Shown piece by piece: positions 8,501-17,491 of a stretch of 33,221 bases of DNA. The translations under genes and the position numbers were made by a program. Source of the stretch: Mycobacterium scrofulaceum (GTDB lineage Bacteria > Actinomycetota > Actinomycetes > Mycobacteriales > Mycobacteriaceae); assembly GCF_002086735.1 (NCBI RefSeq), contig NZ_MVIJ01000053.1, positions 1 through 33,221 on the forward strand. Direction: 5' to 3'. How positions within the stretch are numbered: the first letter of the stretch is position 1; the number at the start of each line of letters is the position of its first letter. The notes below the pieces were generated by a model. The model was not told the DNA's origin. It saw nothing but the letters and a program-made list of their open reading frames with translations, and made no database searches.

Positions 8501-8607
8501 TCGTCGGCAAAACGAAAGCCGTGCCAGCTGACCCCGGTCGTGGCCTGTACGTCACTGACCGGATGGTGGCGCCGGTGCAGATCGCGTTCCCGGCGAGCGC
8601 CCATTGA
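5509..8607 (+). CDS. eccCb: EccCb, three-domain FtsK/SpoIIIE ATPase of the ESX system
   Basis: This 1032-residue cytosolic ATPase completes EccC and is expected to recognise substrate signal sequences and power secretion. Three ATPase domains are visible. Domain 1 has Walker A GTTGSGKS at 138-145 and Walker B LLLIVDEF with D251/E252. Domain 2 has GMGQSGKT at 502-509 and VFLVIDGW with D614 followed by Gly, as is common in EccC domain 2. Domain 3 has GRPECGLSS from 822, where Leu828 replaces the Walker A lysine, and FVFIDRE with D920. Domain 3 therefore looks unable to bind or hydrolyse ATP normally and may serve as the substrate-binding domain. ATG 5509 is preceded by AAGGAGG about 10 nt upstream and overlaps the eccCa stop by 11 nt. 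The gene ends in a four-base overlap (TTGA) with the HTH gene. Confidence 0.95.
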   Translation: MTTEFTLHVKRDGAYDEEGFFALPDTLDTASAVAFARKMARYHADSRVTQSSTAAASKVVDLYEILGHADPGDIDVEEAWAATRLGPPLQDDEGELQWGREWMRFPIGIDPRNGQPVALDLKETHEFEGMGHHVVVVGTTGSGKSVFLTALITSACLTHSPDSLKVAVFDFKGSALAHLVAGFPHCVAAMSNLRNDRLWIVRMEDVLYGEMERRKSWLDRAGVSDIAEYEYLRIHKKEKLRPMPHLLLIVDEFTQMFAEHDGAKAVMDEVGRQGRSQGLRLVMGSQRLGHQMQGGIMSNIPVRVALRTVGDTDSHEVLGSDEANHLPKKPAGAGLLKVGANKNLTRFQTAFVLKSYVPPQRAAAAAARQEAGYLEPQEFQAVGMPALQMARDGEGEQTKIPEPRAIIGADGRTVKQVQATVDCLNRLNLPPLQAMWLPPLQPVPADELVRRLRGQPWDVDYGSAQSELSRLMFPVGIEDRPRDHRQLVYAPNLAEGNCAVIGMGQSGKTVAIATMISGAALLYHPRRLQFYVIALSGPDLNLVAGLPHVGGFAREVDPEQVKRIIAEMLALIDQREQAFTKLGLTLTKLRERKFGGVPGEVPQDSFGDVFLVIDGWPTFVKNWELLVSDVERILAKGPDVGVHAIVSTSGWVANKFPSGMTKNFTSNVELKLGDNDDMTVNNVKVARDVPFGEQKMFLDEEDDTGGEVEQVNVVKIRGRGTTMEGYHFQAGLPEITVQGRRADVAAAVEPIQRLAGPDSAAARVRMLPKIVGIDEVFAQWEQREHGPGGVDWSGVVPFGISEIGLEPAVANFAATPHLLLTGRPECGLSSGLATVAQAVMRVYGPEQAQIYVVDPHNELLRVVEGEHLGAYVFREDQVRALGDSLGAILTERMPMTDLSQAELAAGTRRWSGPEIFVFIDREETLASWDTGGFVAGTGYPLGPLARFIARGKEVGLHLVVSRRIAQWGRTLTNPIIGELLKAKAPVVVMDGDPDEGPIVGKTKAVPADPGRGLYVTDRMVAPVQIAFPASAH

Positions 8608-9020
8608 GCGAGGATGACCCCGCGTGGCTGCTCGTCCACGCGGTGGAACAAGCCCGCTTAGAACAGGGGTTGTCCAAACATGATCTGGCACGCCTGGCGC
8701 GCGTGGCGCGGCCTACGATCTCGCGGCTGATCAACCATGGCATGGTCCCGTCTCGTGCGGCCACGCTGGATAGGATCGGCTCGGCGCTGGGCTGGGAGGC
8801 CGGGACGTGTGCGGCCTTGTTGGCCGGCCAACCCCTACCGGGTCCACGCGCGCCGGTGACTCGCTCGGCCCAGCTCGTCGCAGCGCGGCTCACCGAGATT
8901 GCCGAGGAGGCGCGGTCGGCCGCCGGTGCTGCCGAGCAGTCGATTCTGCGGCTGAAAACCATCGAGGAGCGTGCGCGTGCGGCTGCGCAGTTCGTGCTGG
9001 GCGGTTCAGTAGCTGATTAA
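8604..9020 (+). CDS. Small XRE-like helix-turn-helix protein inside the ESX operon
   Basis: This 138-residue protein starts at TTG 8604, which overlaps the eccCb stop (TTGA), so it is probably translated with eccCb. Residues about 8-65 form a helix-turn-helix of the XRE/Cro type: QGLSKHDLARLARVARPTISRLI, followed by LDRIGSALGWEAG. After a proline-containing linker (PLPGPRAPV), residues about 90-135 are Ala/Glu/Arg-rich and predicted helical, probably for dimerisation. A DNA-binding protein coupled to eccC is not part of the standard chromosomal ESX layout. It resembles in design the HTH protein at 22806-23195. Probable role: regulator of the ESX or transfer genes (inference). No target site was identified next to it. 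Confidence 0.8.
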   Translation: MSEDDPAWLLVHAVEQARLEQGLSKHDLARLARVARPTISRLINHGMVPSRAATLDRIGSALGWEAGTCAALLAGQPLPGPRAPVTRSAQLVAARLTEIAEEARSAAGAAEQSILRLKTIEERARAAAQFVLGGSVAD

Positions 9021-9256
9021 GCGGTCGATCTGGACCGATTCATGCGTCGGCATGGGCCTTTGTCGCTCGGTGATGCGTGGCGGTATTTCGCCAGGTGAGC
9101 GGCGCCGTAGAGGGTGTCGGGAAACAGGGGGTGTTGCCTTGTGTGGAATGTCGGAGGTTTGGTTGCCGGTGTCCCTGGGGGCGGTTATCGTCGCATCAAA
9201 CGGCGGCTTTATTGCTCGTGGGGCGAATGGGATATGTGGACAGGGGTGGGATTGCA
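9021..9256 (+). other. Non-coding gap before the PE gene
   Basis: This gap separates the eccC-HTH block from the PE-PPE-esx block. An upstream extension of the PE frame exists here (from 9077) but has no PE-family character and is not counted as coding. A small inverted repeat, CGGTC-N6-GACCG, lies at 9022-9037 directly after the HTH stop and could be a weak terminator or operator. The gap may contain a promoter for the substrate genes, but no convincing -35/-10 pair was seen. Confidence 0.35.
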
Positions 9257-9553
9257 ATGATGTTCATTGAGGCGCCGGCGCTGGCGGCGCAGGCAGCATC
9301 AGAGGGCGCAGGCGGGGCGACCACGGCGGCCACTCTTGCCGCTGGGGCACCAGCGATGGGCGCTGTGCTGCCGATGGGCGGCGAGGAAGTGTCGGCAATG
9401 TTCGCTCAAGCTATCGCCGCGCACGGCGCGCAGTTCTTGGCGGCAGGTGCTCTAGGTGTGGCTCAGCGGGAGGCGTTCGCAGCCACCGTGGCTACGTCGG
9501 CGGCCACCTACACCGCTATGGATGCGGTCGGCAAGGCGCTGCTGTCGCTGTAG
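9257..9553 (+). CDS. PE-family protein, likely ESX substrate
   Basis: This 98-residue protein has only the PE domain, without a long C-terminal extension. PE proteins form a helical heterodimer with a PPE partner and carry the secretion signal. The start at ATG 9257 gives the N-terminus MMFIEAPALAAQA; an adjacent ATG at 9260 is the alternative. The C-terminal end contains YTAMD (Tyr85 to Asp89), matching the general type VII signal YxxxD/E. The strict Pro-Glu near the N-terminus is not obvious (IEAP instead), but length, Ala-rich helices, the YxxxD motif and the following PPE gene support the call. The PPE gene starts 15 nt downstream. Confidence 0.88.
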   Translation: MMFIEAPALAAQAASEGAGGATTAATLAAGAPAMGAVLPMGGEEVSAMFAQAIAAHGAQFLAAGALGVAQREAFAATVATSAATYTAMDAVGKALLSL

Positions 9554-9568
9554 CGCGGCGGTGCACTG

Positions 9569-11050
9569 ATGTACTGGGGTATCCCACCAGAGATCAACGC
9601 ATTTCGGTTGACCAGGATGGGCGCGGGTCCAACGGCGCACGTCCCACAGATCACCGCCTACACGGCTGCTGCGGCCACGCACTTCGAGCAAGGGATGCAG
9701 CAGTCGGTGACCGCGATCGCGACCGCGCCGGTTTTCCAGGGCTCTGGCGGAATGGGGATGCTCGATAGTGCCACGCCGATGGCGGCCTGGCAGCAGACCG
9801 CCGGGCTGCATGCAGAGACTGCGGCGGCCACCATCCAAACTGGGTTGACTGCGTACAGCGCGGCCGTGTCCGCGACCATTCCTCATGAAGTGGTGGTGGC
9901 CAACCGGGTCCGCGAGGCCACTTTGGAATCAACAAATTTCATGGGGATCAACACCCCAGCGATCGCCGAGGCGAATGCTGAATATGGGGAGTATTGGTCG
10001 CAGAACGCCGGGGCCATGGTCGGCTACTTGGGCGCTATGGCCCCTGTCGTGAGCGCGCTGACCGTTCCCTTGCCGACGTTGCCTGATATGAGCAATCCGC
10101 TGGGGGCGACGGCCGGCTTGGCAGGGTTGGTCGGCGACGGGGTTGGTGCTGGCGTGCAGGCCTTAGGGTCGGGCATTAGCGCCGGTGGGGGAGTGGTGTC
10201 GGCTGGCAGTGGGATCAGCACAGGCGTGGCCACTGGGATCTCGAGCGGCGTGTTCAACGGCACGGGAGCAGGCGTGCAGGCCGCAGGGTCGCCCACTGGT
10301 GGGCAAACCCCGGCACCGCAGCCAGCGACCACCGGCACGACCGCGGGGCAGGGCGTGCCCGCAACGACGGGCACCGGCCAGGGCGTCACGAGTAACGCGC
10401 CGCAGGGAAAAGCTCCACCGTTGCAGGCGGGTCAAGGCGGTCAGCCGCCCCTGGAAGAGTCTGGACAGTCGTTGCTCGGCCAACTCACCCAGGCGCCAAC
10501 CGAAATGATGAGTTCGCTCAGTTCACCACTGGAGTCACTGGGGCAGCTCCCGTCGAGTGCCAGTGGCCAACTAAGCGGCCTGATGGGCCCGTTGTCGGCG
10601 CTGACCGGTGGAATGTCCGGTGGATTGGGTGGGCCCCCAGCCGGGGGAGCACCGGGATTCAGCGCAGCCAGTGCACCGTGGTCGGGACTAAGTGGCGCCA
10701 ACGGCGGCTTCGCCGGGGGCGCGTCAGCGGTTGCCGCGGCGTTGACGAAACCGTCTGCTGGCGGGCTAGGTGGGCCTGTGGGCGTGCCGGGCGGCTGGTG
10801 GGCCGACGTGGCTGATGGCGCTGAAACAGACGAGCAACCGGCTGCGGGACTGCGAAGCGGCGCGGCAGCGGGCAGAGGAGCCATGGCGCCCGGAATGTAT
10901 GGACCCATGGCGGCAACGGGGCGCTCCGGACGCGGCAGTGAATATGCCGATGTCAGCGAGCAGGATAAGACGATCACGCTACCGGCCTCCGCGCATGCGG
11001 CGCCGGTGCTCACGTCTGAGGGCGTGGTCCACGTCGGGCAGGGAGGATAA
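9569..11050 (+). CDS. PPE-family protein, partner of the upstream PE
   Basis: This 493-residue product begins MYWGIPPEINAF with Pro-Pro-Glu at residues 6-8. The roughly 175-residue PPE domain shows family landmarks such as MGINTPAIAEANAEYGEYW and NAGAMVGYLGA. The usual WxG of the helical hairpin reads FQG (Phe56-Gly58), a Trp-to-Phe change. Residues beyond about 190 are Gly/Ser/Ala/Pro-rich with short repeats (GAGVQALGSG and GAGVQAAGSP) and end in a less repetitive tail. The protein is expected to pair with the PE, be bound by EspG in the cytosol and be exported by this ESX system to the cell surface or outside. The first gene after it is the esxB-like one, 78 nt downstream. Confidence 0.92.
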   Translation: MYWGIPPEINAFRLTRMGAGPTAHVPQITAYTAAAATHFEQGMQQSVTAIATAPVFQGSGGMGMLDSATPMAAWQQTAGLHAETAAATIQTGLTAYSAAVSATIPHEVVVANRVREATLESTNFMGINTPAIAEANAEYGEYWSQNAGAMVGYLGAMAPVVSALTVPLPTLPDMSNPLGATAGLAGLVGDGVGAGVQALGSGISAGGGVVSAGSGISTGVATGISSGVFNGTGAGVQAAGSPTGGQTPAPQPATTGTTAGQGVPATTGTGQGVTSNAPQGKAPPLQAGQGGQPPLEESGQSLLGQLTQAPTEMMSSLSSPLESLGQLPSSASGQLSGLMGPLSALTGGMSGGLGGPPAGGAPGFSAASAPWSGLSGANGGFAGGASAVAAALTKPSAGGLGGPVGVPGGWWADVADGAETDEQPAAGLRSGAAAGRGAMAPGMYGPMAATGRSGRGSEYADVSEQDKTITLPASAHAAPVLTSEGVVHVGQGG

Positions 11051-11112
11051 CTCCCGGCAGGGGCCCGGGTCATTGCTGAACTGATCGAACCAGCGGTAAC
11101 CACTTGCTAGTG

Positions 11113-11118
11113 AAGGAG
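11113..11118 (+). promoter_or_regulatory. Strong ribosome binding site of the esxB-like gene
   Basis: AAGGAG lies 10 nt before the ATG at 11129, within GAAGGAGATACACC. It is a near-perfect anti-16S match and the best site in the substrate block. The strong site and the 78-nt leader suggest the esx pair is translated at a higher level than the coupled core genes around it. Confidence 0.7.
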
Positions 11119-11128
11119 ATACACCATC

Positions 11129-11431
11129 ATGGCGTTGAACGCCGATGTCGCCCAGATGCTTTCGGGCGCAAGTCAATTGTCGAACATTCAACAAGAGGTG
11201 CTGTCGGCGTTGGGCCGTTATGTCACCATGAACCAGAACCTCACCGGTACTGGGTTTAGTGGTGATGCGGCGCTGGCCTCCATGGCCACCACCGAGGACA
11301 TCAACCGGACCGGCCAACAGGTCAGCCAGCGGTTTCAGAGCGTCATCGACATAATGAAGCGCTCGGCGCACCAGTACCAAGAAACGAACGCGCAGAACCG
11401 CGCGGCGCTGGGCTCCATCCAGTCGACCTGA
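11129..11431 (+). CDS. WXG100-family protein, EsxB-like
   Basis: This 100-residue protein has the size and helix-turn-helix hairpin plan of secreted ESX substrates. It is the first gene of the esx pair, the usual EsxB (CFP-10) place. The turn reads GFSGDA, so the central WxG is FSG (Phe43-Gly45). Near the C-terminus, where EsxB-type proteins have YxxxD/E, the sequence is Tyr83-QET-Asn87, so the acidic residue is Asn. Both hallmark motifs are therefore variant. ESX-3 EsxG also has Phe in place of Trp, so the hairpin change is tolerated in the family. It should form a heterodimer with the product of the next gene, 48 nt downstream. Confidence 0.88.
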   Translation: MALNADVAQMLSGASQLSNIQQEVLSALGRYVTMNQNLTGTGFSGDAALASMATTEDINRTGQQVSQRFQSVIDIMKRSAHQYQETNAQNRAALGSIQST

Positions 11432-11479
11432 CCGCGGCCAATCTTTCAGACATCGAACGACTTTCAGAGGAGAATGGTT

Positions 11480-11773
11480 ATGGATTCAATGCGTTACGAC
11501 CACGCCATGATCGCCGATCACGTGTCGGCCCAGGCGCAGCTGGTCGCTCACATGAACGATCTGCGTACCCGGGCCATGGGAACAATCAACCAGGTCGCCA
11601 CAGTCTGGACGCAGCATGGTTCTGACGCTGCCCAGGTCGCCATGCACGAGATCGATCAGGCGTTCCAGGCGGTGTTCACCACGATCGAGCGCCATGGACA
11701 GGCCCAGGGGCACGCGTCGACGAATGCGCTGGGCACCGACCACGCGGTCCAGGCTGGTTTCCGGGGCTTGTGA
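11480..11773 (+). CDS. WXG100-family protein, EsxA-like
   Basis: This 97-residue protein begins MDSMRYDHAMIADHVS, typical of EsxA/EsxH-type proteins. ATG 11480 is preferred over ATG 11474 because AGAGGAG at 11466-11472 is 7 nt before 11480 but almost touches 11474. The hairpin region reads VWTQHGSDA: Trp43 is present but the spacing to Gly47 is longer than WxG. It forms the second half of the Esx heterodimer, exported through the EccBCDE channel. Its stop codon overlaps the espG GTG start (GTGA), so substrate and chaperone are translationally linked. Confidence 0.88.
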   Translation: MDSMRYDHAMIADHVSAQAQLVAHMNDLRTRAMGTINQVATVWTQHGSDAAQVAMHEIDQAFQAVFTTIERHGQAQGHASTNALGTDHAVQAGFRGL

Positions 11774-12711
11774 CCGAGACCGGAACCGCGGTTGCAGCGC
11801 GGCTGTCGACCACGTCGGAAGGTTTGTGGTTGACAGCCGCGCTTTGCGGTGTGGCTCAATTGCCACCTGCCCTCAAGATCCGGCCCATTGGGGCGGTGCA
11901 GGCCACCATCGCGGCTCACCCCGGGATGGAGGTGCTCGAAAACGCGGGGATTTGTCAGGGCGGCGAGGTTGACCCCAGCGTGGCCTCTTGGGTGCGGGCC
12001 TTGGGGCGTCCCGACGTCGAGATTGACGTGACGATTACCCGCCCCGAGATCCGACCGGAGCGGCTTGAAGGCCCACCAGCGGTCTTCACCGCCCCGGAGG
12101 ACGCGATTGAGGCCGCCGAGGCGCTGGCACGGTGGTACGCCCAGCGGCCTCCCCAGCGAGTTGTGACATTGTGCCGGCGCGATAACGCGTGGGTGGCCGC
12201 CGCGCGGCTCTGGCGCCCGGGCCAAGACACCAGCGATGAGGTTGTGGTCACCCCGCTGGGTGGGACCGAGATCGCGCACGTCGTCGTCGACACGATAGGG
12301 CCGGCCGACCCGGCCCAATTCCACGGCATCAATAGCGAAGCAGCGGTACTCAATACAGTTCTGTCGGCCTGGCAGGCCAACCCCGCCATCGACATCATCG
12401 CGGGCCTCGTAGAGGTTGGACTTTCAGTTCCCCAGGCGCGGCTAGTCGAAGCGGTCGCCGACCGGGGCACCACCCGCGCGGTTATCGGCGCGGCCGAATT
12501 CTCTATCAGTGGCCCGGCGCGGGCGCCGATGGCGGTGACCGTGGCTGACACCTTGATCGGCCGCGTCGTTGTCAGCAACAGCGTTGGTCCTGACGGCAGG
12601 CAATGGACCACACTGCTGCCCGGCGCCGATCACGCAATCCACACGGCTGTGGTCGAGCTGCTCGAAACTTTGCCCTCGGGACGCGGCTGGGCGACTCATC
12701 AGCGGACATAA
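11770..12711 (+). CDS. espG: EspG, PE-PPE chaperone of the ESX system
   Basis: EspG proteins are cytosolic chaperones that bind the tip of the PPE protein and keep its PE-PPE pair soluble for its own ESX system. The 313-residue product starts at GTG 11770 with a four-base overlap with esxA. Family features are the N-terminal stretch SEGLWLTAALCGVAQLPPALKIRP, a middle beta-rich section with VVTLCRRDNAWVAAARLW, and a final strand-rich part ending in ADHAIHTAVVELLETLP. Length is near the family norm of about 280-300. Its place directly after PE-PPE-esx matches ESX loci. It presumably serves the PPE protein encoded at 9569-11050. Confidence 0.88.
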   Translation: MTETGTAVAARLSTTSEGLWLTAALCGVAQLPPALKIRPIGAVQATIAAHPGMEVLENAGICQGGEVDPSVASWVRALGRPDVEIDVTITRPEIRPERLEGPPAVFTAPEDAIEAAEALARWYAQRPPQRVVTLCRRDNAWVAAARLWRPGQDTSDEVVVTPLGGTEIAHVVVDTIGPADPAQFHGINSEAAVLNTVLSAWQANPAIDIIAGLVEVGLSVPQARLVEAVADRGTTRAVIGAAEFSISGPARAPMAVTVADTLIGRVVVSNSVGPDGRQWTTLLPGADHAIHTAVVELLETLPSGRGWATHQRT

Positions 12712-12763
12712 AATTTCGATACAGGCGAATATGGTGTCCGTTGTAGACGGATGAAAACCGTGG

Positions 12764-12792
12764 TTGTTACTGTCGCGCTGTGGCCAAATTAT
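12764..12792 (+). promoter_or_regulatory. Possible promoter upstream of espI
   Basis: The 129-nt gap between espG and espI contains TTGTTA (12764-12769), 17 nt, then AATTAT (12787-12792), a plausible -35/-10 pair in otherwise GC-rich DNA. The distance from the -10 to the espI ATG at 12841 is about 48 nt. It could give the espI-eccD-mycP-eccE block its own promoter. This is pattern evidence only. Confidence 0.35.
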
Positions 12793-12840
12793 GTGGCGCT
12801 AAGCGAAATTCGAATACGTCTGGTGACGAGGGGACACGGT

Positions 12841-14361
12841 ATGACAAGTCCGCATGAGCGTGAGGAACGCGACTTTTTCAATGGCCTGGCGGCAGGTCCG
12901 CCGCCCGAGACGCAGCCCGCGCCAGGCGCAGTTGAGCCCAGCCATCCCAACAACAGCGGCGAACCGACGAGCGATGATGGGCGGCCGCGGTTTTCACCCC
13001 CGGAGGCCGCTCTTGGGCTCCCCGCCCAGGATGCGACGCCGGCGCCGTCTTCGGCGCCCCAACAAGCCCCGGGTTGGCAGCCGCCGCGGTTTTCGCCCCC
13101 GGAGGGCACCTTGGCACCCCAGGGCCAAGACACCCCTCCGCCACCTCCGTGGGCGCAGCAGGCCGGTCCCCATCAGCAGGGGACGCCCAGCGAAAGCTAC
13201 GGTTCCTCAAGTCAATTGGGCCGCCCACCGCAGGGAGTGTCGGAGGCGGCGCTCGGTGGGCGTCACGGCGCACCGCAGCCAGCCGGTCACGCAGATCCCA
13301 GCCAGGTTGCGCGTCCGTATCCGCCGGCAGAAGAACATGGTTGGCGTGCGCCAACACCCCAACCGTCGCCTCGCACCGCGGGCACGCCACGGTCTTCGGA
13401 CGCGCTGCGAGAGCACCTGCGCGCCACGGACTTGATTGCCCCACACAAGGAGGCGCCATCCAAGGGGTGGCGCAGGGCGTTGCTCAAGGTTTCTGGTGGG
13501 CTGATTAACGTCGGTGAGTCCAGCGACGAGCGCACAGTGCGTGGCCTCAAGGCTGCGATCGGGGCCAATTTGCGTGGCACTTATACCGTCGTGGTGCTTG
13601 GTGGCAAGGGCGGTTCGGGCAAGACCGCGATGACTGTCGCGACCGCCAGTGAGTTTGCACGCAATCGTAACGACCAAGTGGTCGCTGTCGACGCCGATCC
13701 GGCACAGGCCGCAAATTTGGCGGCTCGGGTGGATCCCAAGGCGTCATCGCTGCGTGCGATTAACGACGACCTTAATCTTCATCGCTACGCCGATGTTGGG
13801 GCCTTGACGGGCCACAACCAAGTTGGTTTAGACGTTGTGGCTTCCCCGCGCCATGGAGGCGCTCGCGGGGAGGGGTTGACCGCTGATGAGTTCAGCAAGG
13901 GCCATATGCGTCTACAACGGTTCTACAGTGTGCTTTTCGTTGACTGCGGTGTCGATCTCGAACACGAGGTGATGAAGGGTGTGTTCGAGCGCGCCGATGC
14001 GGTGTTGATGGTGGCCTCGGCCGTCCCGGACGGCGCCGAAGGCGCGAGCACCAATTTCGAGTGGTTGCGCGACGAAGGCTATCACCAGTTGCTGTCGCGA
14101 ACAGTGTTGGTGATCAACCACATTCGCCCGGCGCGCAATCGGAAGGATCGTAAGGAGGCGGCCAAACTGGTCGCCACACTCAGGGAGCATTTCGGGAGCT
14201 GGGTCAAAAACGATCGCATTATCGAGGTACCCTTTGACCCCCACATCGCCTCGGCGGGCGAGTTGGACCTTCGAAGGGTCAACCCTAAGACCGCCAGGGC
14301 GGTGCTTAAGACCGCCGCCGCATTGGCGGCAGGGTTCTCGACAGCGGCCGATGCCCGATGA
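12841..14361 (+). CDS. espI: EspI-like protein: Pro-rich N-terminus with MinD/ParA-type ATPase
   Basis: This 506-residue protein has residues 1 to about 190 rich in Pro/Ala/Gln and probably disordered, with RFSPPE appearing twice (bases about 12989 and 13087). An ATPase domain of the MinD/ParA (SIMIBI) class follows: the deviant Walker A is KGGSGKT at 256-262, followed by VVAVDADPAQAANLA and, later, VLFVDCG. EspI in ESX-1 (Rv3876) has the same design and sits between the esx genes and eccD, as here. ESX-1 EspI is reported to affect secretion when ATP is low. ATG 12841 is chosen because GAGGGGA precedes it; the frame extends to 12751 without family resemblance. The stop overlaps the eccD start (ATGA). 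A ParA partition role is an alternative, made less likely by context. Confidence 0.88.
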   Translation: MTSPHEREERDFFNGLAAGPPPETQPAPGAVEPSHPNNSGEPTSDDGRPRFSPPEAALGLPAQDATPAPSSAPQQAPGWQPPRFSPPEGTLAPQGQDTPPPPPWAQQAGPHQQGTPSESYGSSSQLGRPPQGVSEAALGGRHGAPQPAGHADPSQVARPYPPAEEHGWRAPTPQPSPRTAGTPRSSDALREHLRATDLIAPHKEAPSKGWRRALLKVSGGLINVGESSDERTVRGLKAAIGANLRGTYTVVVLGGKGGSGKTAMTVATASEFARNRNDQVVAVDADPAQAANLAARVDPKASSLRAINDDLNLHRYADVGALTGHNQVGLDVVASPRHGGARGEGLTADEFSKGHMRLQRFYSVLFVDCGVDLEHEVMKGVFERADAVLMVASAVPDGAEGASTNFEWLRDEGYHQLLSRTVLVINHIRPARNRKDRKEAAKLVATLREHFGSWVKNDRIIEVPFDPHIASAGELDLRRVNPKTARAVLKTAAALAAGFSTAADAR

Positions 14362-15853
14362 CCACCGCCAATTCCGCACAACAGGCGCCGGAAGTCCCTC
14401 GGCTGTGCAAGGTTCATTTGCTGGTCGGGGATGACACGCTCATCGATTACGTCCTGCCTGCTGGGGTGGCGTTGATTGCGGTGATCGAGGACCTCATCCC
14501 GCGGGTCAATGCGATTCTCAAAGATCGCGGGCGGGCACCTCTTGATGACACGTTGACCTTTCAACTGTGCCGTGCAGACGCCACTCCGCTCGATCCGCAG
14601 CGATCCCTTGATGACAGCCGTGTCTACGACGGGGACTTGTTGTGTCTCTTGCCTACTGACGCCACCGAACGCTTCGCACCTGTCATTGAGGAGGTGTCGA
14701 CGGCGCTGGCTCGTTCAGCACGCCAGCAGTTCGCCACAGTCGATGTCACGGTCGCGCGTCGGGTAGCCGGGGGGCTTTTCGCAGCGCTGGTCGCGTGGGC
14801 CGAGGTGATGTTGGCGCAGTTGTGGTGGCAACAGCACGGCTGGCTGCCCGCGGCGGTGTCGTGGGGATTAGCCGCCGTTTTCTTGGTGTCGGCGAGGGCG
14901 GCGACGCGGGCACGAGATGAGCAGCGACGCCGATCGGCGGACTTCCTGGTGTGGTCGGCGCTGATTTGCGCCGGTGCAGGCGCGGCGATGTCGGTGCCGG
15001 GACCACCCGGTGGCTGGCATGTGGTGGCCGCGACGGCCACCGTGTTGGCCGGCGTGGCGGCATTGACGATGCTGACCGGCCGCTATCTGACTGTGTTTGC
15101 GGGGATGGCTGTGGTCGGGTTATCTGCGGGCGCGGTGGCGGCGATCCACGCCAGCGGTTGGCGAGTGCTGCCAGCGCATCTGGCGGTCGTCTTCTTGGTA
15201 GCGGACCTGGTGCTAGTGACGTTTGCAACCAGCATCGGGATCGTGGGGGCCGGAGTGCCCGGGCCATGGTTTCCTTCGGTCACTAACCGGGGGGTGTTTG
15301 AGACTCGAGAAGGCGCTGCCCTAAACACGGTGTCGCCGGTGGAGCGTCCGGGCAATGAAACCGTTGAGCAGATCGCGACGTGGGCTCGGCGCGGCACCGC
15401 CATCGTGACGGGTCTGCTGGCTGGCGGCGCTGTGGTGTTGGTGGCGGCCGCGCGCTATGCAGTGATGCCCGAAACTGGCGGCGGGTGGCGGTTTTTGGCA
15501 TTCACGTTGGGGATTTGCGCAATCTTTCTGCTCCGGGCGCGCTCGTTTGTTGATCGCAATCAATCGGTGATGCTGGCCGTTGGTGCGGTCGTCGCGGTAG
15601 CGGTGGTGATCGGACGATACGCAAGCGCTCCCAACCCGGCTTCGCCGGTTGTCACCCTGATATGTGTTGGCGCAGCGCTAATGTTGGCCGGGGCGGGCCT
15701 GCTTGGAGCGCTGGTGGTGCCCAATGCGCGGATCAGCGCACCGGTAAACCGCGCCGTCGAAGTCAGCGAGTACATTCTGCTGATTTTCGTTGTGCCATGG
15801 GCGATCTGGCTGCTGAATCTGCTGTGGGTGGTACGAAATGCGGTCCACGGCTG

Positions 15854-15854
<1 letters not shown>
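14358..15854 (+). CDS. eccD: EccD, polytopic ESX channel subunit
   Basis: EccD forms the membrane vestibule of the ESX complex. The 498-residue product has an N-terminal ubiquitin-like cytosolic domain (about residues 15-100, VHLLVGDDTLIDYVLPAGV), then a linker. About 11 hydrophobic helices follow from residue 133 to the end, starting VAGGLFAALVAWAEVMLAQLW. Length is normal for the family. ATG 14358 overlaps the espI stop by four bases (ATGA), and the stop overlaps the mycP ATG by one base. In known ESX structures two EccD copies are present per protomer. Identification is firm from topology, the N-terminal domain and gene order. Confidence 0.93.

Positions 15855-17490
<1,636 letters not shown>

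Positions 17491-17491
<1 letters not shown>

Noticed and set aside
9077..9256. Upstream extension of the PE reading frame
   Set aside because: The extension has no PE-family features; the PE domain begins at the ATG at 9257.
12841..14361. Calling the ParA/MinD-type gene a plasmid partition gene
   Set aside because: The Pro-rich N-terminus, position between espG and eccD and absence of a ParB gene next to it fit EspI much better.
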